DNA of 64,000 bases, taken from contig JAPXKQ010000005.1 in assembly GCA_033809995.1 (NCBI GenBank), positions 1 to 64,000 of the forward strand, given 5' to 3'. Under the pieces are notes generated by a model that was given only the letters and a program-made list of their open reading frames with translations, did not search any database and was not told the DNA's origin. The stretch comes from Paratissierella sp033809995. GTDB lineage: Bacteria > Bacillota > Clostridia > Tissierellales > Tissierellaceae. The translations under genes were made by a program, and so were the position numbers. Each line of letters opens with the position of its first letter. Positions within the stretch are counted from its first letter, which is position 1. Positions 54,574 through 63,836 of this stretch are shown here, piece after piece.

Positions 54574-55083
54574 ATGGCAAGGTTAGTTAATTTACAAATC
54601 AGTCAACTTCAAGGGTTTCGAATTATAGGTAAAGCAATATACACACATATGGATATGAAAGAGAACCCAATTCCTTCATTTTGGGAGAAATGCTTTGAAG
54701 ACGGTACTTTTAAACAACTAGATGAGATGAATGACCACCATATTGACCATTCATATGTTGGTTGGATGAGCGATTGGAATGAAGCTGATGGTAAGTTTGC
54801 CTATATTTGTGGTATGCTTATGAAACCAAATACTCCTGTACCTGAAGGATTTATTTACAGAGATGTACCTGCTGCTACGGTAGCTATAGGATGGATTCAA
54901 GGATTAGAAAAGGATATTTATCCAGTAGCACATGAGATTACACAAAAGGCGATGGAGGAAAAAGGGTACAAGGTAGATGTTGCTGCTTATTGGTGCATGG
55001 AATTATATAACTGTCCTCGATTTACAACACCAATGGAAAATGGAGAGGTAATTTTAGACTATTATATACCTTGTTATCTATAG
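54574..55083 (+). CDS. GyrI-like small-molecule-binding domain protein
   Basis: A 169-residue stand-alone effector-binding domain of the AraC_E_bind/GyrI-like superfamily. It has FRIIGKAIYTHMDM, the aromatic and acidic pocket residues YVGWMSDWNEADGKFAYICG, AATVAIGWIQG, and the ending PMENGEVILDYYIPC. Such proteins bind hydrophobic or cationic molecules or hydrolyse cyclopropanes in some branches. No DNA-binding domain is present. It has its own promoter within a dispersed repeat and stands alone. Confidence 0.85.
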   Translation: MARLVNLQISQLQGFRIIGKAIYTHMDMKENPIPSFWEKCFEDGTFKQLDEMNDHHIDHSYVGWMSDWNEADGKFAYICGMLMKPNTPVPEGFIYRDVPAATVAIGWIQGLEKDIYPVAHEITQKAMEEKGYKVDVAAYWCMELYNCPRFTTPMENGEVILDYYIPCYL

Positions 55084-55085
55084 AT

Positions 55086-55287
55086 AGTATTCTCCGAGTA
55101 TATGTTTAATCACACACATTTTTCATAAAGTACACAGAAGAATTCTTTGAATTTTATAAGTCTAAAATGATATATACGAAGCAAACCAAATAAAGCTCAT
55201 TTAGCTTTGGCTGAACTTGAAAGAAAAGAAAAACTTAAAGCTATAATTACATAAAACATAGATGGATTGGTTCTAAAAACATACAAG
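55086..55287 (+). pseudogene. Sirtuin gene fragment
   Basis: About 200 bases match part of the intact sirtuin gene (46637-46850), for example AGAAGAATTCTT and GCTCATTTAGCTTTGGC, and correspond to about residues 47-117. Frameshifts and stops break it: CATAAAGTACACAG replaces ATGAAGCACACAG and ACATAAAACATAG replaces CAAAATATAG, and about 15 bases are missing after GATGGATT. It is a decayed duplicate of the middle of the gene. Confidence 0.88.
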
Positions 55288-55319
55288 TAAAAAGTACAGA
55301 AATGTTAAAAATGCATTTT

Positions 55320-55357
55320 AAAATCCTCCTTTAATATAATGAAGAGGATTTTATTTT
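55320..55357 (+). terminator. Intrinsic terminator
   Basis: AAAATCCTC (55320-55328) pairs with GAGGATTTT (55344-55352), then ATTTTTG. The rest of the gap from 55084 to 55513 holds only the sirtuin fragment and the promoter below. Confidence 0.85.
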
Positions 55358-55463
55358 TGGGGGTATATTTTTACTTTTTGTAAAATAAATATATGCGTAT
55401 TGCAGTAAAATGAAATTAAATTACCATAATAACTAAAAAAATAAAATATATTCACAAAAATCG

Positions 55464-55491
55464 TTGACAATATAAAAATTAGGTATATAAT
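55464..55491 (+). promoter_or_regulatory. Sigma-A promoter of the RpiR-led operon
   Basis: TTGACA (55464-55469), 16-base spacer and TATAAT (55486-55491): both hexamers are perfect. The RpiR-type gene starts 22 bases downstream. Confidence 0.88.
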
Positions 55492-55513
55492 TTAAGTTAA
55501 ATGGAGGTAGGTT

Positions 55514-56356
55514 ATGGAAAACAATATAATTGTTAATATTAATCAAAAATATGATGGGCTATCAAAAACACATAAAAGGCTTGCTGACTACATTAAAGAA
55601 AACATATATGCAGTACCTTTTTTATCAATTAAAGAGCTTGGTGAAAAATCAGAAGTGAGCTTAGCTAGTATTACTAGATTTACTAGGGAAATGGGTTTTT
55701 TAGGATATTCTGATTTTCAAAGAAATGTGAGCGAATTAGTGAAAAAAGATGTTGTTCCAATGAAAGAAACGAAGAATTTTATTCTAACGGATGCAAACGA
55801 TAACATTTTAAAAAATACAATTAACCAAAATTTAAATGCAATAAGCACTTTATACACTGATGAACTACAAAAAAATTATGATGATTCAGTGCAAATATTA
55901 AAGAATAGTAGAAAAGTTTATATAGCAGCATCGAGGTCGTCTTATAGTGTAGGATATTATTTGTATTTTATGCTTAAGGGGTTCATGGAAAATGTTGAGT
56001 TATTAACTAGTGGGACATGCGATGTATCAAATAAATTGGCTTATGTAGGAGAAAATGATTGTCTAATTTCAATCAGTTATTCTCTTTACACTAAGTTAAC
56101 TTATGATATTACTTCTTATTTTCATGATGTTGGTTGCAGGGTAATATCAATAACAGATAGCTATTCATCTCCAATAGCATTAAAATCTACAAAAGTATTA
56201 TTAGCAAAAAATAGTGGTAGCACATATTCATTTGTTAATGCGATGACCATAGCTAATGCGTTAGTTGTTTCATTAGGGAAACAAGATAAAGAAGAAACTA
56301 TAAGAAGACTAAGCAAGCAAGATAAAATAGCTATAGATAATGGTATTTATTTATGA
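55514..56356 (+). CDS. MurR/RpiR-family transcriptional regulator
   Basis: A 280-residue regulator. An N-terminal RpiR helix-turn-helix (about 1-75: LSIKELGEKSEVSLASITRFTREMGF) is followed by a SIS sugar-isomerase-like domain (about 115-260: KVYIAASRSSYSVGYYLYF). SIS domains in this family bind phosphosugars or amino-sugar derivatives such as MurNAc-6-phosphate. It leads the operon of amide hydrolases and a racemase, so it probably senses a cell-wall-derived or N-acyl compound. TGGAGGTAGG precedes the start. Confidence 0.9.
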   Translation: MENNIIVNINQKYDGLSKTHKRLADYIKENIYAVPFLSIKELGEKSEVSLASITRFTREMGFLGYSDFQRNVSELVKKDVVPMKETKNFILTDANDNILKNTINQNLNAISTLYTDELQKNYDDSVQILKNSRKVYIAASRSSYSVGYYLYFMLKGFMENVELLTSGTCDVSNKLAYVGENDCLISISYSLYTKLTYDITSYFHDVGCRVISITDSYSSPIALKSTKVLLAKNSGSTYSFVNAMTIANALVVSLGKQDKEETIRRLSKQDKIAIDNGIYL

Positions 56357-56464
56357 TTAATAATTCTCTTACTTATAGTAATAACAGGTGGATCCAGATA
56401 ATATATTAACTGTTTTGCTATTTAGAGAAGTTAATAATACATTATAATTAGGGGGAATTTGAAA

Positions 56465-57769
56465 ATGATATTTAACCTTCCACCAATTCTAGGATTTCTT
56501 CCCTTACTACTTTACATCATATTGATGTTAAAGGGGAAAGACATGAATGTTTCTGTACTAATTTGTGTTATCCTAGGTGCTATACTCACTGGCGAAAGTA
56601 TTACTGGTTTTGGTGCTGTACTTCAACAATCTTTAAGTTCGTTCTTAGCACTAATTGGATTTATCATAGTTTTAGGTGCTGGACTTGGAGAAGTACTAAC
56701 AAGAACTAAGGTTGCGCAAAACATTGTATATTTAGTAGTTGGTAAGTCAAAACTTAAATCCAAAAAACAAGCAATTATTATTGCTATGTTTACTTCAACA
56801 ATTTTAGTTTCTATGCTTGGAACATTAGCAGGCTCAAATGCTATAATTGCTCCAATATTAATACCAATTGTAGCAAGCTTAGGTATAACACCTAGTACTC
56901 TAGGGGTAATTCTACATGGTGCAGGAGCTACGGGTCTATATATAGGACCTTTCGTACCACCAGTTGCAACAATAATGGGACTAACAGGTTTAACATATGC
57001 TCAGTATTTAAAAACAGCTGGAATACCACTTGCAATAATTGTTTTAGGCAGTACTTATTTCGTGGCTCTACGTACACAAAAACTTACTGAAGGTAAGTAT
57101 TCATACAGTAAGGAAGATATGCAAGAGGAAAATTTCGAAGCGACACCTGAAATTAGACGTGCTACATATGTATTCTTAGCTACAATGGTTGTAATGCTTA
57201 CTTATGGAATCATAGCAAAAGCAGGTGCTTCCTATGCTATAGTAGTAATGCTTACCGCTTCATTAGTAACAGGATTTGCTGCAGGCATGAATCTTGAAAC
57301 TTCTTTAAAAACATTAGTTAGTGGAAGTTCAAAAATGTATTGGATGTTCTTTATGTTTATTTTATTTGATCCTTTCCTAAATTATGTAGCTAAATCTGGT
57401 GCATTTGATGCTATTGCAGGATATATGCAACCACTTATTGATGCAGGTGGAGAAGTAGCATTTATAATGGTTAGTACATTTATAGGTGTGTTTGGGATTT
57501 CAGGTGCTGGTGTAGCACAAGCAAAAATGACACATGAATTATTTTTACCATTGGTCACAAGCATGAACATTTCCATGGATATTTGGGCACTTGTAGTTTT
57601 AGTTTCATGTCAAATTACTTTCTTTGTGACACCAACTGTTGATATGGTAGGGCAGATGGGACTAGCTAGATCAAATGACATAAAGGCAATGCTTAAAAAT
57701 GGTTGGGTACTTACTATTATAACATTTATTTATGTCTTCATTAGAGCATTACTTTATGCAAGAGGGTAA
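56465..57769 (+). CDS. Ion-transporter-superfamily permease (NhaC/YuiF-like)
   Basis: A 434-residue permease of about 11-12 helices. The sequence shows two related halves with GSNAIIAPILIPIVASLG and GVAQAKMTHELFLPLV, the pattern of the ion transporter superfamily that holds Na+/H+ antiporters, citrate carriers and organic acid uptake systems. Because it lies between the regulator and the hydrolases, uptake of an N-acyl amino acid or organic anion is likely; this is inferred from context. ATG 56465 follows TTAGGGGGAATTTG; a TTG two codons earlier is too close to the ribosome site. Confidence 0.78.
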   Translation: MIFNLPPILGFLPLLLYIILMLKGKDMNVSVLICVILGAILTGESITGFGAVLQQSLSSFLALIGFIIVLGAGLGEVLTRTKVAQNIVYLVVGKSKLKSKKQAIIIAMFTSTILVSMLGTLAGSNAIIAPILIPIVASLGITPSTLGVILHGAGATGLYIGPFVPPVATIMGLTGLTYAQYLKTAGIPLAIIVLGSTYFVALRTQKLTEGKYSYSKEDMQEENFEATPEIRRATYVFLATMVVMLTYGIIAKAGASYAIVVMLTASLVTGFAAGMNLETSLKTLVSGSSKMYWMFFMFILFDPFLNYVAKSGAFDAIAGYMQPLIDAGGEVAFIMVSTFIGVFGISGAGVAQAKMTHELFLPLVTSMNISMDIWALVVLVSCQITFFVTPTVDMVGQMGLARSNDIKAMLKNGWVLTIITFIYVFIRALLYARG

Positions 57770-57816
57770 CTTCAATTAAACTTACTAAAATTATTAATAA
57801 ATAAGGAGGAGATTAT

Positions 57817-58638
57817 GTGGTAAATATAGCATTGTTGCAGACAAATATTAAATTCTGTGATGGAGAGTATAACCATAAAAGAGTAAGGGAACTGATAGAT
57901 CAGGCAATGTGCGCTGAGAAACGTCCCGATATGATTGTTCTTCCTGAAGATTGGGCATCAGGGTTCTCGGATGAAATGTTCCATAAGATGGAAGAGTATA
58001 TTGAACCTATTGGTGGTCCATCTGTTACAGTATTGAAAGAATGTGCTAAAAAACATAAAGTTTGGATTGTTGGTGGTTCCATTGGTACACAATTTGAAGA
58101 TGGAATGAGAAATACTACATTTCTCATAAATCGTGAAGGAGAAATTATAGGCGATTACAGCAAGATGCATCTATATAGTGATATGGATGAAGATGTACCT
58201 TATTTACATGGTACAGAAATGAATGTTTATGATACGGAAGTTGGTAAGCTAGGTTTTATGATATGTTATGATATACGTTTCTGTGAATTGTCAAGAACAT
58301 ATGCCCTACGAGGTGCAGATGCTTTAGTAGTTACTTCAAATTTTCCTAATCCAAGGGTAAATCATTGGCGTACACTATTATTGGCAAGAGCAATTGAAAA
58401 TCAAATCTTTGTGATTGCATGTAACCGTGTAGGGGAAAGTCCTATGGGAACTTACTGTGGACATTCTTTAATAATTGATCCGTGGGGAAATATAATAGCT
58501 GAGGGTGGGGACGAAGAAGAAATCGTTACAGGTACAGTTGATTTTTCTGATATAGAAAAAATAAGAAGTACTATTCATATGTTCCGTGATAGACGACCAG
58601 AAAGCTATCCAAACGATATTTTATTACCTAACAAATAA
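57817..58638 (+). CDS. Carbon-nitrogen hydrolase (omega-amidase/nitrilase family)
   Basis: A 273-residue nitrilase-superfamily amidase. The catalytic triad is visible: Glu44 in VLPEDWASG, Lys in DYSKMHLYSD, and Cys in LGFMICYDIRFCELSR. It resembles Nit2/YafV omega-amidases, which hydrolyse alpha-keto-glutaramate and related amides. The GTG start has a strong GGAGGAG. Its product or substrate would fit glutamine/glutamate handling, in line with the glutamate racemase downstream. A terminator hairpin lies after it, so downstream genes may be expressed partly from another promoter. Confidence 0.88.
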   Translation: MVNIALLQTNIKFCDGEYNHKRVRELIDQAMCAEKRPDMIVLPEDWASGFSDEMFHKMEEYIEPIGGPSVTVLKECAKKHKVWIVGGSIGTQFEDGMRNTTFLINREGEIIGDYSKMHLYSDMDEDVPYLHGTEMNVYDTEVGKLGFMICYDIRFCELSRTYALRGADALVVTSNFPNPRVNHWRTLLLARAIENQIFVIACNRVGESPMGTYCGHSLIIDPWGNIIAEGGDEEEIVTGTVDFSDIEKIRSTIHMFRDRRPESYPNDILLPNK

Positions 58639-58656
58639 TAAATAAAACTAAATTGT

Positions 58657-58703
58657 AAAGACTTACAAATCTTAGATATTATAGATTTGTAAGTCTTTAT
58701 ATT
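58657..58703 (+). terminator. Long hairpin between amidase and serine hydrolase genes
   Basis: AAAGACTTACAAATCT (58657-58672) pairs perfectly with AGATTTGTAAGTCTTT (58683-58698). The T run after it is weak (ATATT), so it may attenuate instead of stop transcription, or protect the upstream mRNA. Confidence 0.65.
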
Positions 58704-58731
58704 AAACATCTTTTTATAAGGGGGCATTTTT

Positions 58732-59580
58732 ATGTCATTGGAGCAAAAGATATTTTCTATATTATCAAACATTGAGGGCGAAATTGGATTATATTTTGAG
58801 GATTTAACTGATGGAGAAGATTTTACCATAAATCCTGATAAGGTATTTCCTGCAGCTAGTACAATAAAAGTTCCACTTGTTGCTTTAATTTTAAAAAAAG
58901 TAGAAGATGGAGAATTTGGATTTAATGATTCTATTATCATAAGTGAAAATAATAAAGTTACTGGAACAGGTTTAATAAAAGATTTAGACAAAAGTTATAA
59001 ACCTACAGTATTAGATCTTGCTACATTAGCTATTATTATCAGTGATAATATTGCAACAAATCAACTAATTGATATGGTCGGAGGAGTATCTAATGTTACA
59101 GAGTTCTGTGAAAAATTGGGGTTATTAAATACTAAATTGCAAAGAAAAATGTTAGATATTGAGGCGATGAAATCTGGTAAAGATAATATAACTACTGCTA
59201 AAGATATGGGAGTTTTGTTGAAATATCTTGTAAAAAATCAAGTTGTTTCAAAGAATGTATCACAACGTTTAATAGGGATAATGAAACGTCAACAATATAG
59301 ACAGAAATTACCAGCTCTTATTCCAGCTGTTTCATCTTATGACCCTAATGTAAACAGTGAAGAGATTTTACCTGGTACAGTAGTCGTAGCTAACAAAACA
59401 GGTGACCTTTGGAAAGTACAAAATGATGTGGGAATATTCTTTATGCCTAATAATATCGTGTATGTATTATCCATATTTACTAAAGGATTATCAGATGATT
59501 CAATCGGAATAAGAACTATATCTGAGATATCTAAAATAATATATGATGAGGTTTCTAAAAAACATTTATTAAATATTTAG
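58732..59580 (+). CDS. Class A beta-lactamase-like serine hydrolase, cytoplasmic
   Basis: A 282-residue protein of the beta-lactamase2 fold. The three active-site elements are present: SxxK as S43-T-I-K46 in PAASTIKVPLV, SDN in IIISDNIATN, and KTG in VANKTGDLWK. The omega-loop glutamate motif (ExxLN) of true class A enzymes is not clearly present. There is no signal peptide, so it acts in the cytoplasm and is unlikely to be a resistance enzyme. In this operon it is more likely a peptidase or amidase for D-amino-acid compounds. AAGGGGGC precedes the start. Confidence 0.85.
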   Translation: MSLEQKIFSILSNIEGEIGLYFEDLTDGEDFTINPDKVFPAASTIKVPLVALILKKVEDGEFGFNDSIIISENNKVTGTGLIKDLDKSYKPTVLDLATLAIIISDNIATNQLIDMVGGVSNVTEFCEKLGLLNTKLQRKMLDIEAMKSGKDNITTAKDMGVLLKYLVKNQVVSKNVSQRLIGIMKRQQYRQKLPALIPAVSSYDPNVNSEEILPGTVVVANKTGDLWKVQNDVGIFFMPNNIVYVLSIFTKGLSDDSIGIRTISEISKIIYDEVSKKHLLNI

Positions 59581-59681
59581 AATAAGTATATTTTAGGTGT
59601 AATAGAAAACCAATTCAGAGGAATATTCTTATACCAGTCAGTTTCATTAAATAATAGCTTCAAAAGGAAGGAAGAAAATAA

Positions 59682-60860
59682 GTGGGAAAAAGTATACATA
59701 AATTAAACAAGCTAATAGATGATAATATTGATGAAATTATTTTTCAGCGTAGATATTTACATTCCATACCAGAACTAGGATATAAGGAATTTAAAACAAC
59801 AGATAGCATAATCAATTTTTTAAAACGAAGAAATATTAATGTAGATAGATTTAATGATATTACTGGTGCATATGTAAAAATAAATAATAATTGTGAAGAT
59901 ACAGTTGTATTAAGAGTGGATATAGATGCACTTCCATTAACAGAAAATACAAATTTGGAATTTTCGTCTAAACATGAAGGTATAATGCATGCATGTGGAC
60001 ATGATGTTCATATAGCTATAGGATTGGGATTAGCAATTATACTTAATGAAATTAAAGAGTCTTTGCCTGTAAATATTATGGTTGTTTTTCAACCAGCGGA
60101 AGAATGCAATCCTGAAGGTGGAGCTAAAAAAGTCATAGATAGTGGGATATTTGAAGACGTCAATATCATTGGTATAATAGGATTTCATATTTGGCCTAGT
60201 TATAAAGTAGGAGAAATAGGGATTAAGAAAGGACCAATAATGGCATCATCTGATAAATTTGAGATATTAATCAAAGGGGAAAGTAGTCATGCTGCTGAAC
60301 CACAAAATGGAATAGATGCCATAAGTGCTTCTATTGATGTTATAAGTATGATTAATAATATTCGAAAGGAGATTAATCCATTTATACCTACAATAGTTTC
60401 AGTGGGGCAAATAAATTCCAAAGGTAGGTATAATATTGTTTGTGACTCTGTGGAAATAAAGGGAACAGTAAGAACTATTGATGAAGATATTAGAACTAAG
60501 ATTCATGAAAGGATTAGGAATATCCTGGAAGGCGTGAAGTTGTCTAAAGGAATTGACTATTCAATTCACCTAGAAAATGGTTATGATATTGTAATAAATG
60601 ATGATAGATTAACAAAAAAGTTTATTAAGAATGCTATTTCTGTTTTAGGCGAAGAAAATGTAAATTCGGATATAAGTCCATCTCTGATAGGTGAAGACTT
60701 TGGATTCTATAGAGAAGTGGCACCAATTATGTATTTTCATTTAGGCGGAGATTCAATATATCCACTTCATAGCGATAATTTGATTATAGATGAAAATGCA
60801 ATTGGTATAGCTTTAAAATTATTAACTAGTTTCATATTAAATTATAATAAAAATAATTAA
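59682..60860 (+). CDS. M20-family amidohydrolase
   Basis: A 392-residue zinc/manganese peptidase of the M20D aminoacylase type. It shows LHSIPELGYKEFKT, RVDIDALPL, HACGHDVHIA, QPAEECNPEGGA with the catalytic Glu, GFHIWP, and a late HLGGDSIYPLHSD. The family removes N-acyl groups from amino acids or splits dipeptides such as indole-acetyl or N-acetyl conjugates. GTG 59682 lies after AAAGGAAGGAAG. Located between the serine hydrolase and the racemase. Confidence 0.9.
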   Translation: MGKSIHKLNKLIDDNIDEIIFQRRYLHSIPELGYKEFKTTDSIINFLKRRNINVDRFNDITGAYVKINNNCEDTVVLRVDIDALPLTENTNLEFSSKHEGIMHACGHDVHIAIGLGLAIILNEIKESLPVNIMVVFQPAEECNPEGGAKKVIDSGIFEDVNIIGIIGFHIWPSYKVGEIGIKKGPIMASSDKFEILIKGESSHAAEPQNGIDAISASIDVISMINNIRKEINPFIPTIVSVGQINSKGRYNIVCDSVEIKGTVRTIDEDIRTKIHERIRNILEGVKLSKGIDYSIHLENGYDIVINDDRLTKKFIKNAISVLGEENVNSDISPSLIGEDFGFYREVAPIMYFHLGGDSIYPLHSDNLIIDENAIGIALKLLTSFILNYNKNN

Positions 60861-60897
60861 ATATTATTTTAGCTTAATAATTTAATGGAGGAGAGCC

Positions 60898-61686
60898 ATG
60901 GGTGATAATAGAAAAATAGGTATTATAGATTCTGGTATTGGAGGTTTAACAGTATTTAAAGAACTTAAAAAAGTATTACCAAATGAAAGTGTTATTTATT
61001 TTGGAGATAATAAAAATGTACCATATGGAAACAAGAGTGAGGATGAAATATATAAGCTCACAAAACATATGATTGATTTTTTAGTAGAAAAAGATGTGAA
61101 ACTAATAGCAGTTGCATGTAATACTATATCATCAATATTAAAATATTTCAAAGACTATGGTGTTCCTATAGTTGGAATTATTGAGCCTACAGCTCAATAT
61201 GTAATCAAGAATAATATAGATAAAGTTGGAGTTATAGCAACAAATTTTACAATTAAGTCAGGGACTTATGAGAGGCTTATAAAACAAGGTAATAATGATA
61301 TTAAAGTGGTTTCCGAACCATGTCCTTCTCTAGCAATGCTAATTGATAGTTTAAATTATACAGATGATGAAATATCAAATTTAGTTAATTTACATATGTC
61401 AAATTTACTAATTAATGACAATGAAATAAAAAATGTAATCTTAGGCTGTACCCACTACCCAATTGTTTTTGATACATTCATTAAAAACTATCCGGATATT
61501 AATTTCATTAATCCTGCTTATGAACAAGTAATTAAGATACAAAATATCTTGAAAAAGAATAATATGATAGCCTATGAAAAAGATGCAACATCAGATATTT
61601 ATACTACTGGCGATACGGTAATTTATGAAAAAATGTTTATATTTCTTTCAATCAATAAGTCTAATTCTATACAAAATTTAGCATAA
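60898..61686 (+). CDS. murI: Glutamate racemase
   Basis: A 262-residue racemase. It has IGIIDSGIGGLTVFKELK, VIYFGDNKNVPYGNKS, the two catalytic cysteines in AVACNTISS and LGCTHYPIV, and family spacing between them. It interconverts L- and D-glutamate. Usually it supplies D-Glu for peptidoglycan; within this catabolic-looking operon it may instead turn released D-Glu into L-Glu. TGGAGGAG precedes the start. Confidence 0.92.
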   Translation: MGDNRKIGIIDSGIGGLTVFKELKKVLPNESVIYFGDNKNVPYGNKSEDEIYKLTKHMIDFLVEKDVKLIAVACNTISSILKYFKDYGVPIVGIIEPTAQYVIKNNIDKVGVIATNFTIKSGTYERLIKQGNNDIKVVSEPCPSLAMLIDSLNYTDDEISNLVNLHMSNLLINDNEIKNVILGCTHYPIVFDTFIKNYPDINFINPAYEQVIKIQNILKKNNMIAYEKDATSDIYTTGDTVIYEKMFIFLSINKSNSIQNLA

Positions 61687-61787
61687 AAACTTATGTCTAT
61701 AGAAATAATGGACAAGTTTAATTAATTTTCATTTATATTATGAAAAACAATTAACTTTAAGCAAGATATAAAATTGAGGTGAAGGAA

Positions 61788-63368
61788 ATGTTTGATTTTG
61801 TATTAAAAGATGGACTAGTAGTAGATGGTACAAGGAAAGAACCATATAAAGCATCAATATGTATTAAGGATGGAAAAATTGCTAAAATTTCTGATGATTC
61901 AAGTATAACAGGTTATAAAGTAATCAATTGTGCTGGAAAATACATTTCGCCAGGATTTATTGATCTTCATACCCACTCCGATGCTTGCCCTTTAAATTTT
62001 ACTAAAGCGGAGAGTATGCTACATCAAGGAGTAACATTGGAAATTGGTGGGAATTGTGGTATTTCCTTAATTCCTTCAAATTATACAAGGAGAACAGAGA
62101 TAAGAGCTTTTTATTCAAGAACTGTTGAGGTTAATCTTCAAGATGAAAATCTAATTGTAAATAATATGAATGATTATGTAAATATGGCTAACAAAAATAA
62201 GTTACGAATAAATAGTGGTATGCTGATTGGGCATGGTACACTTAGAGCTTGTGTAATGGGTTTTGAGGATAGAAAACCTAATCAGGAAGAAATGAAAAAT
62301 ATGAAGAATTTGTTGGATCGTGAATTAAAGAGTGGTGCTTTTGGTATGTCTTTAGGATTAATCTATCCACCTAGTAGTTATGGAAATATTGATGAATTTG
62401 TAGAACTAGCAAAGGTAATAAAAGAAAATAATGGTATATTAACTGTTCATATGAGAAATGAAGGCGATTTGGTATTTGATGCTGTTACCGAAATGGTTGA
62501 AGTAGCACAAAAATCAGGAGTACATCTTCATATATCACATTTAAAACTTATGGGTAAACCACAATGGGGTAGGTCACAAGAACTCTTAGATTATATTGAA
62601 TTTGCACGATTAAAGGGTTGTACTATTACCTGTGATCAATATCCATATGAAGCCACTTCTACTGGCCTTGCTGCATTGGTTCCAAGCTGGGCACTTGATG
62701 GCGGCAATGAAAAAATGATTCAACGATTAAATAAAAGAGAACCTAGATTAATATCAGATATATCAAATACTATGGAAAAACGCGGAGGACCTAAACATGT
62801 AGTAGTATCATCTACACATGAATATATTCCGGAAATTGATGGGAAAAATATCGATGAGGTTTCAAAAAAATATAGACTTTCACCTGTTGAAACAGTAATT
62901 GAAATCTTGATTAAATGTAATGGAGAAGTTTCAGCAATCTATTTTTCATTAAGCTTAGATGATGTATTAAATATCATGAAATCAATGAATATTGCCATTG
63001 GATCAGATGGTGTTGATTTTAGCTATGATATTGGATACAATCCTCATCCAAGAAGTTTTGCAACATTTCCAAGATTTTTACAAACTGTTAGAGAAAACAA
63101 TTTGATGCCAATTGAAGATGCAATTTATAAAATTACTGGTTTACCATCTCAAATATTAAGGTTACTAGATAGAGGGATTTTAAAGGTTGGGAATGTTGCT
63201 GACATTACAGTTTTTGATTATGATTTAATAAAAGATATGTCTACTTTTTCAAAATCACCAGTAAAACCTTTAGGTATAAATCATGTTTTTGTTAATGGTA
63301 AACCTATTCTATTAAATGGAGAGCAAACTGATAACAGAGAAGGAAAAATAATATTAAAAACAAAATAG
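61788..63368 (+). CDS. N-acyl-D-amino-acid deacylase (D-aminoacylase family)
   Basis: A 526-residue amidohydrolase-superfamily enzyme. The metal-site motifs are GFIDLHTHSDACPL, EIGGNCGIS with the bridging Cys, LHISHLKLMG with a His pair, and GSDGVDFSYDIG with the catalytic Asp; NPHPRSFATFPRFL is typical of D-aminoacylases. It releases free D-amino acids from N-acyl-D-amino acids. ATG 61788 follows TTGAGGTGA. With glutamate racemase one gene upstream, N-acyl-D-glutamate is a reasonable substrate guess. It is the last gene of the operon. Confidence 0.9.
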   Translation: MFDFVLKDGLVVDGTRKEPYKASICIKDGKIAKISDDSSITGYKVINCAGKYISPGFIDLHTHSDACPLNFTKAESMLHQGVTLEIGGNCGISLIPSNYTRRTEIRAFYSRTVEVNLQDENLIVNNMNDYVNMANKNKLRINSGMLIGHGTLRACVMGFEDRKPNQEEMKNMKNLLDRELKSGAFGMSLGLIYPPSSYGNIDEFVELAKVIKENNGILTVHMRNEGDLVFDAVTEMVEVAQKSGVHLHISHLKLMGKPQWGRSQELLDYIEFARLKGCTITCDQYPYEATSTGLAALVPSWALDGGNEKMIQRLNKREPRLISDISNTMEKRGGPKHVVVSSTHEYIPEIDGKNIDEVSKKYRLSPVETVIEILIKCNGEVSAIYFSLSLDDVLNIMKSMNIAIGSDGVDFSYDIGYNPHPRSFATFPRFLQTVRENNLMPIEDAIYKITGLPSQILRLLDRGILKVGNVADITVFDYDLIKDMSTFSKSPVKPLGINHVFVNGKPILLNGEQTDNREGKIILKTK

Positions 63369-63448
63369 AACATTTTAAGAAGTAATAAAAGCTCTATAGG
63401 ATTTCTATAACATAATATGCATTTGGATTATTATCTAGGGATGGTAAT

Positions 63449-63619
63449 ATGGATACTTATGGTAAAGACTTGTTTGACCAAGGTGAATACAGATTGGCTT
63501 TAAAATACTTTGAAAAGTCGTTTAAAATTAGGGTTAAAAAGGGAGATAAAGAACTCATAGACTCTACGGAATATGCAGTTAAAATTTGCAATGAAAGGGT
63601 AAATTGGGAAGTTGAATGA
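63449..63619 (+). CDS. Small TPR-like protein (56 residues)
   Basis: ATG 63449 with CTAGGGATGG upstream. The product MDTYGKDLFDQGEYRLALKY, FEKSFKIRVKKGDKELIDST and a helical end NERVNWEVE look like one and a half tetratricopeptide repeats. It may be a small adaptor or a piece of a larger TPR protein; no related sequence adjoins it. Confidence 0.5.
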   Translation: MDTYGKDLFDQGEYRLALKYFEKSFKIRVKKGDKELIDSTEYAVKICNERVNWEVE

Positions 63620-63695
63620 AAGTAAGCGGTAGCCTTAAACTGCTATCCTGAAATAATTAACAGTCGTTTGTATAGATTTTTGACATACTGAAATG

Positions 63696-63732
63696 AGCAT
63701 TTGTTCTACTTGTTTTTCATAGGACAAATGCT
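63696..63732. terminator. Inverted repeat, possible terminator for convergent genes
   Basis: AGCATTTGT (63696-63704) pairs with ACAAATGCT (63724-63732). It lies between the rightward small gene and the leftward aldehyde dehydrogenase gene. No long T run is present on either strand. Confidence 0.4.
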
Positions 63733-63836
63733 TATCTATTTCTAACCATCTGAACCAATAGAGATATGGATTTATGTCAATACTTTGGGCAAAAATTTAG
63801 GTCTTTTTATGAATCTTTTTTTCTAGCTACCCAGTA

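Noticed and set aside
58732..59580. Antibiotic-resistance beta-lactamase
   Set aside because: No export signal, no clear Glu166 motif, and placement in a D-amino-acid operon argue against it.
63635..63803. Leftward frame reading SIDINPYLYWFRWLEIDKHL and onward
   Set aside because: It has no start codon or ribosome site and is not recognised; I considered an IS66 TnpA-like remnant but the match is too weak to claim.
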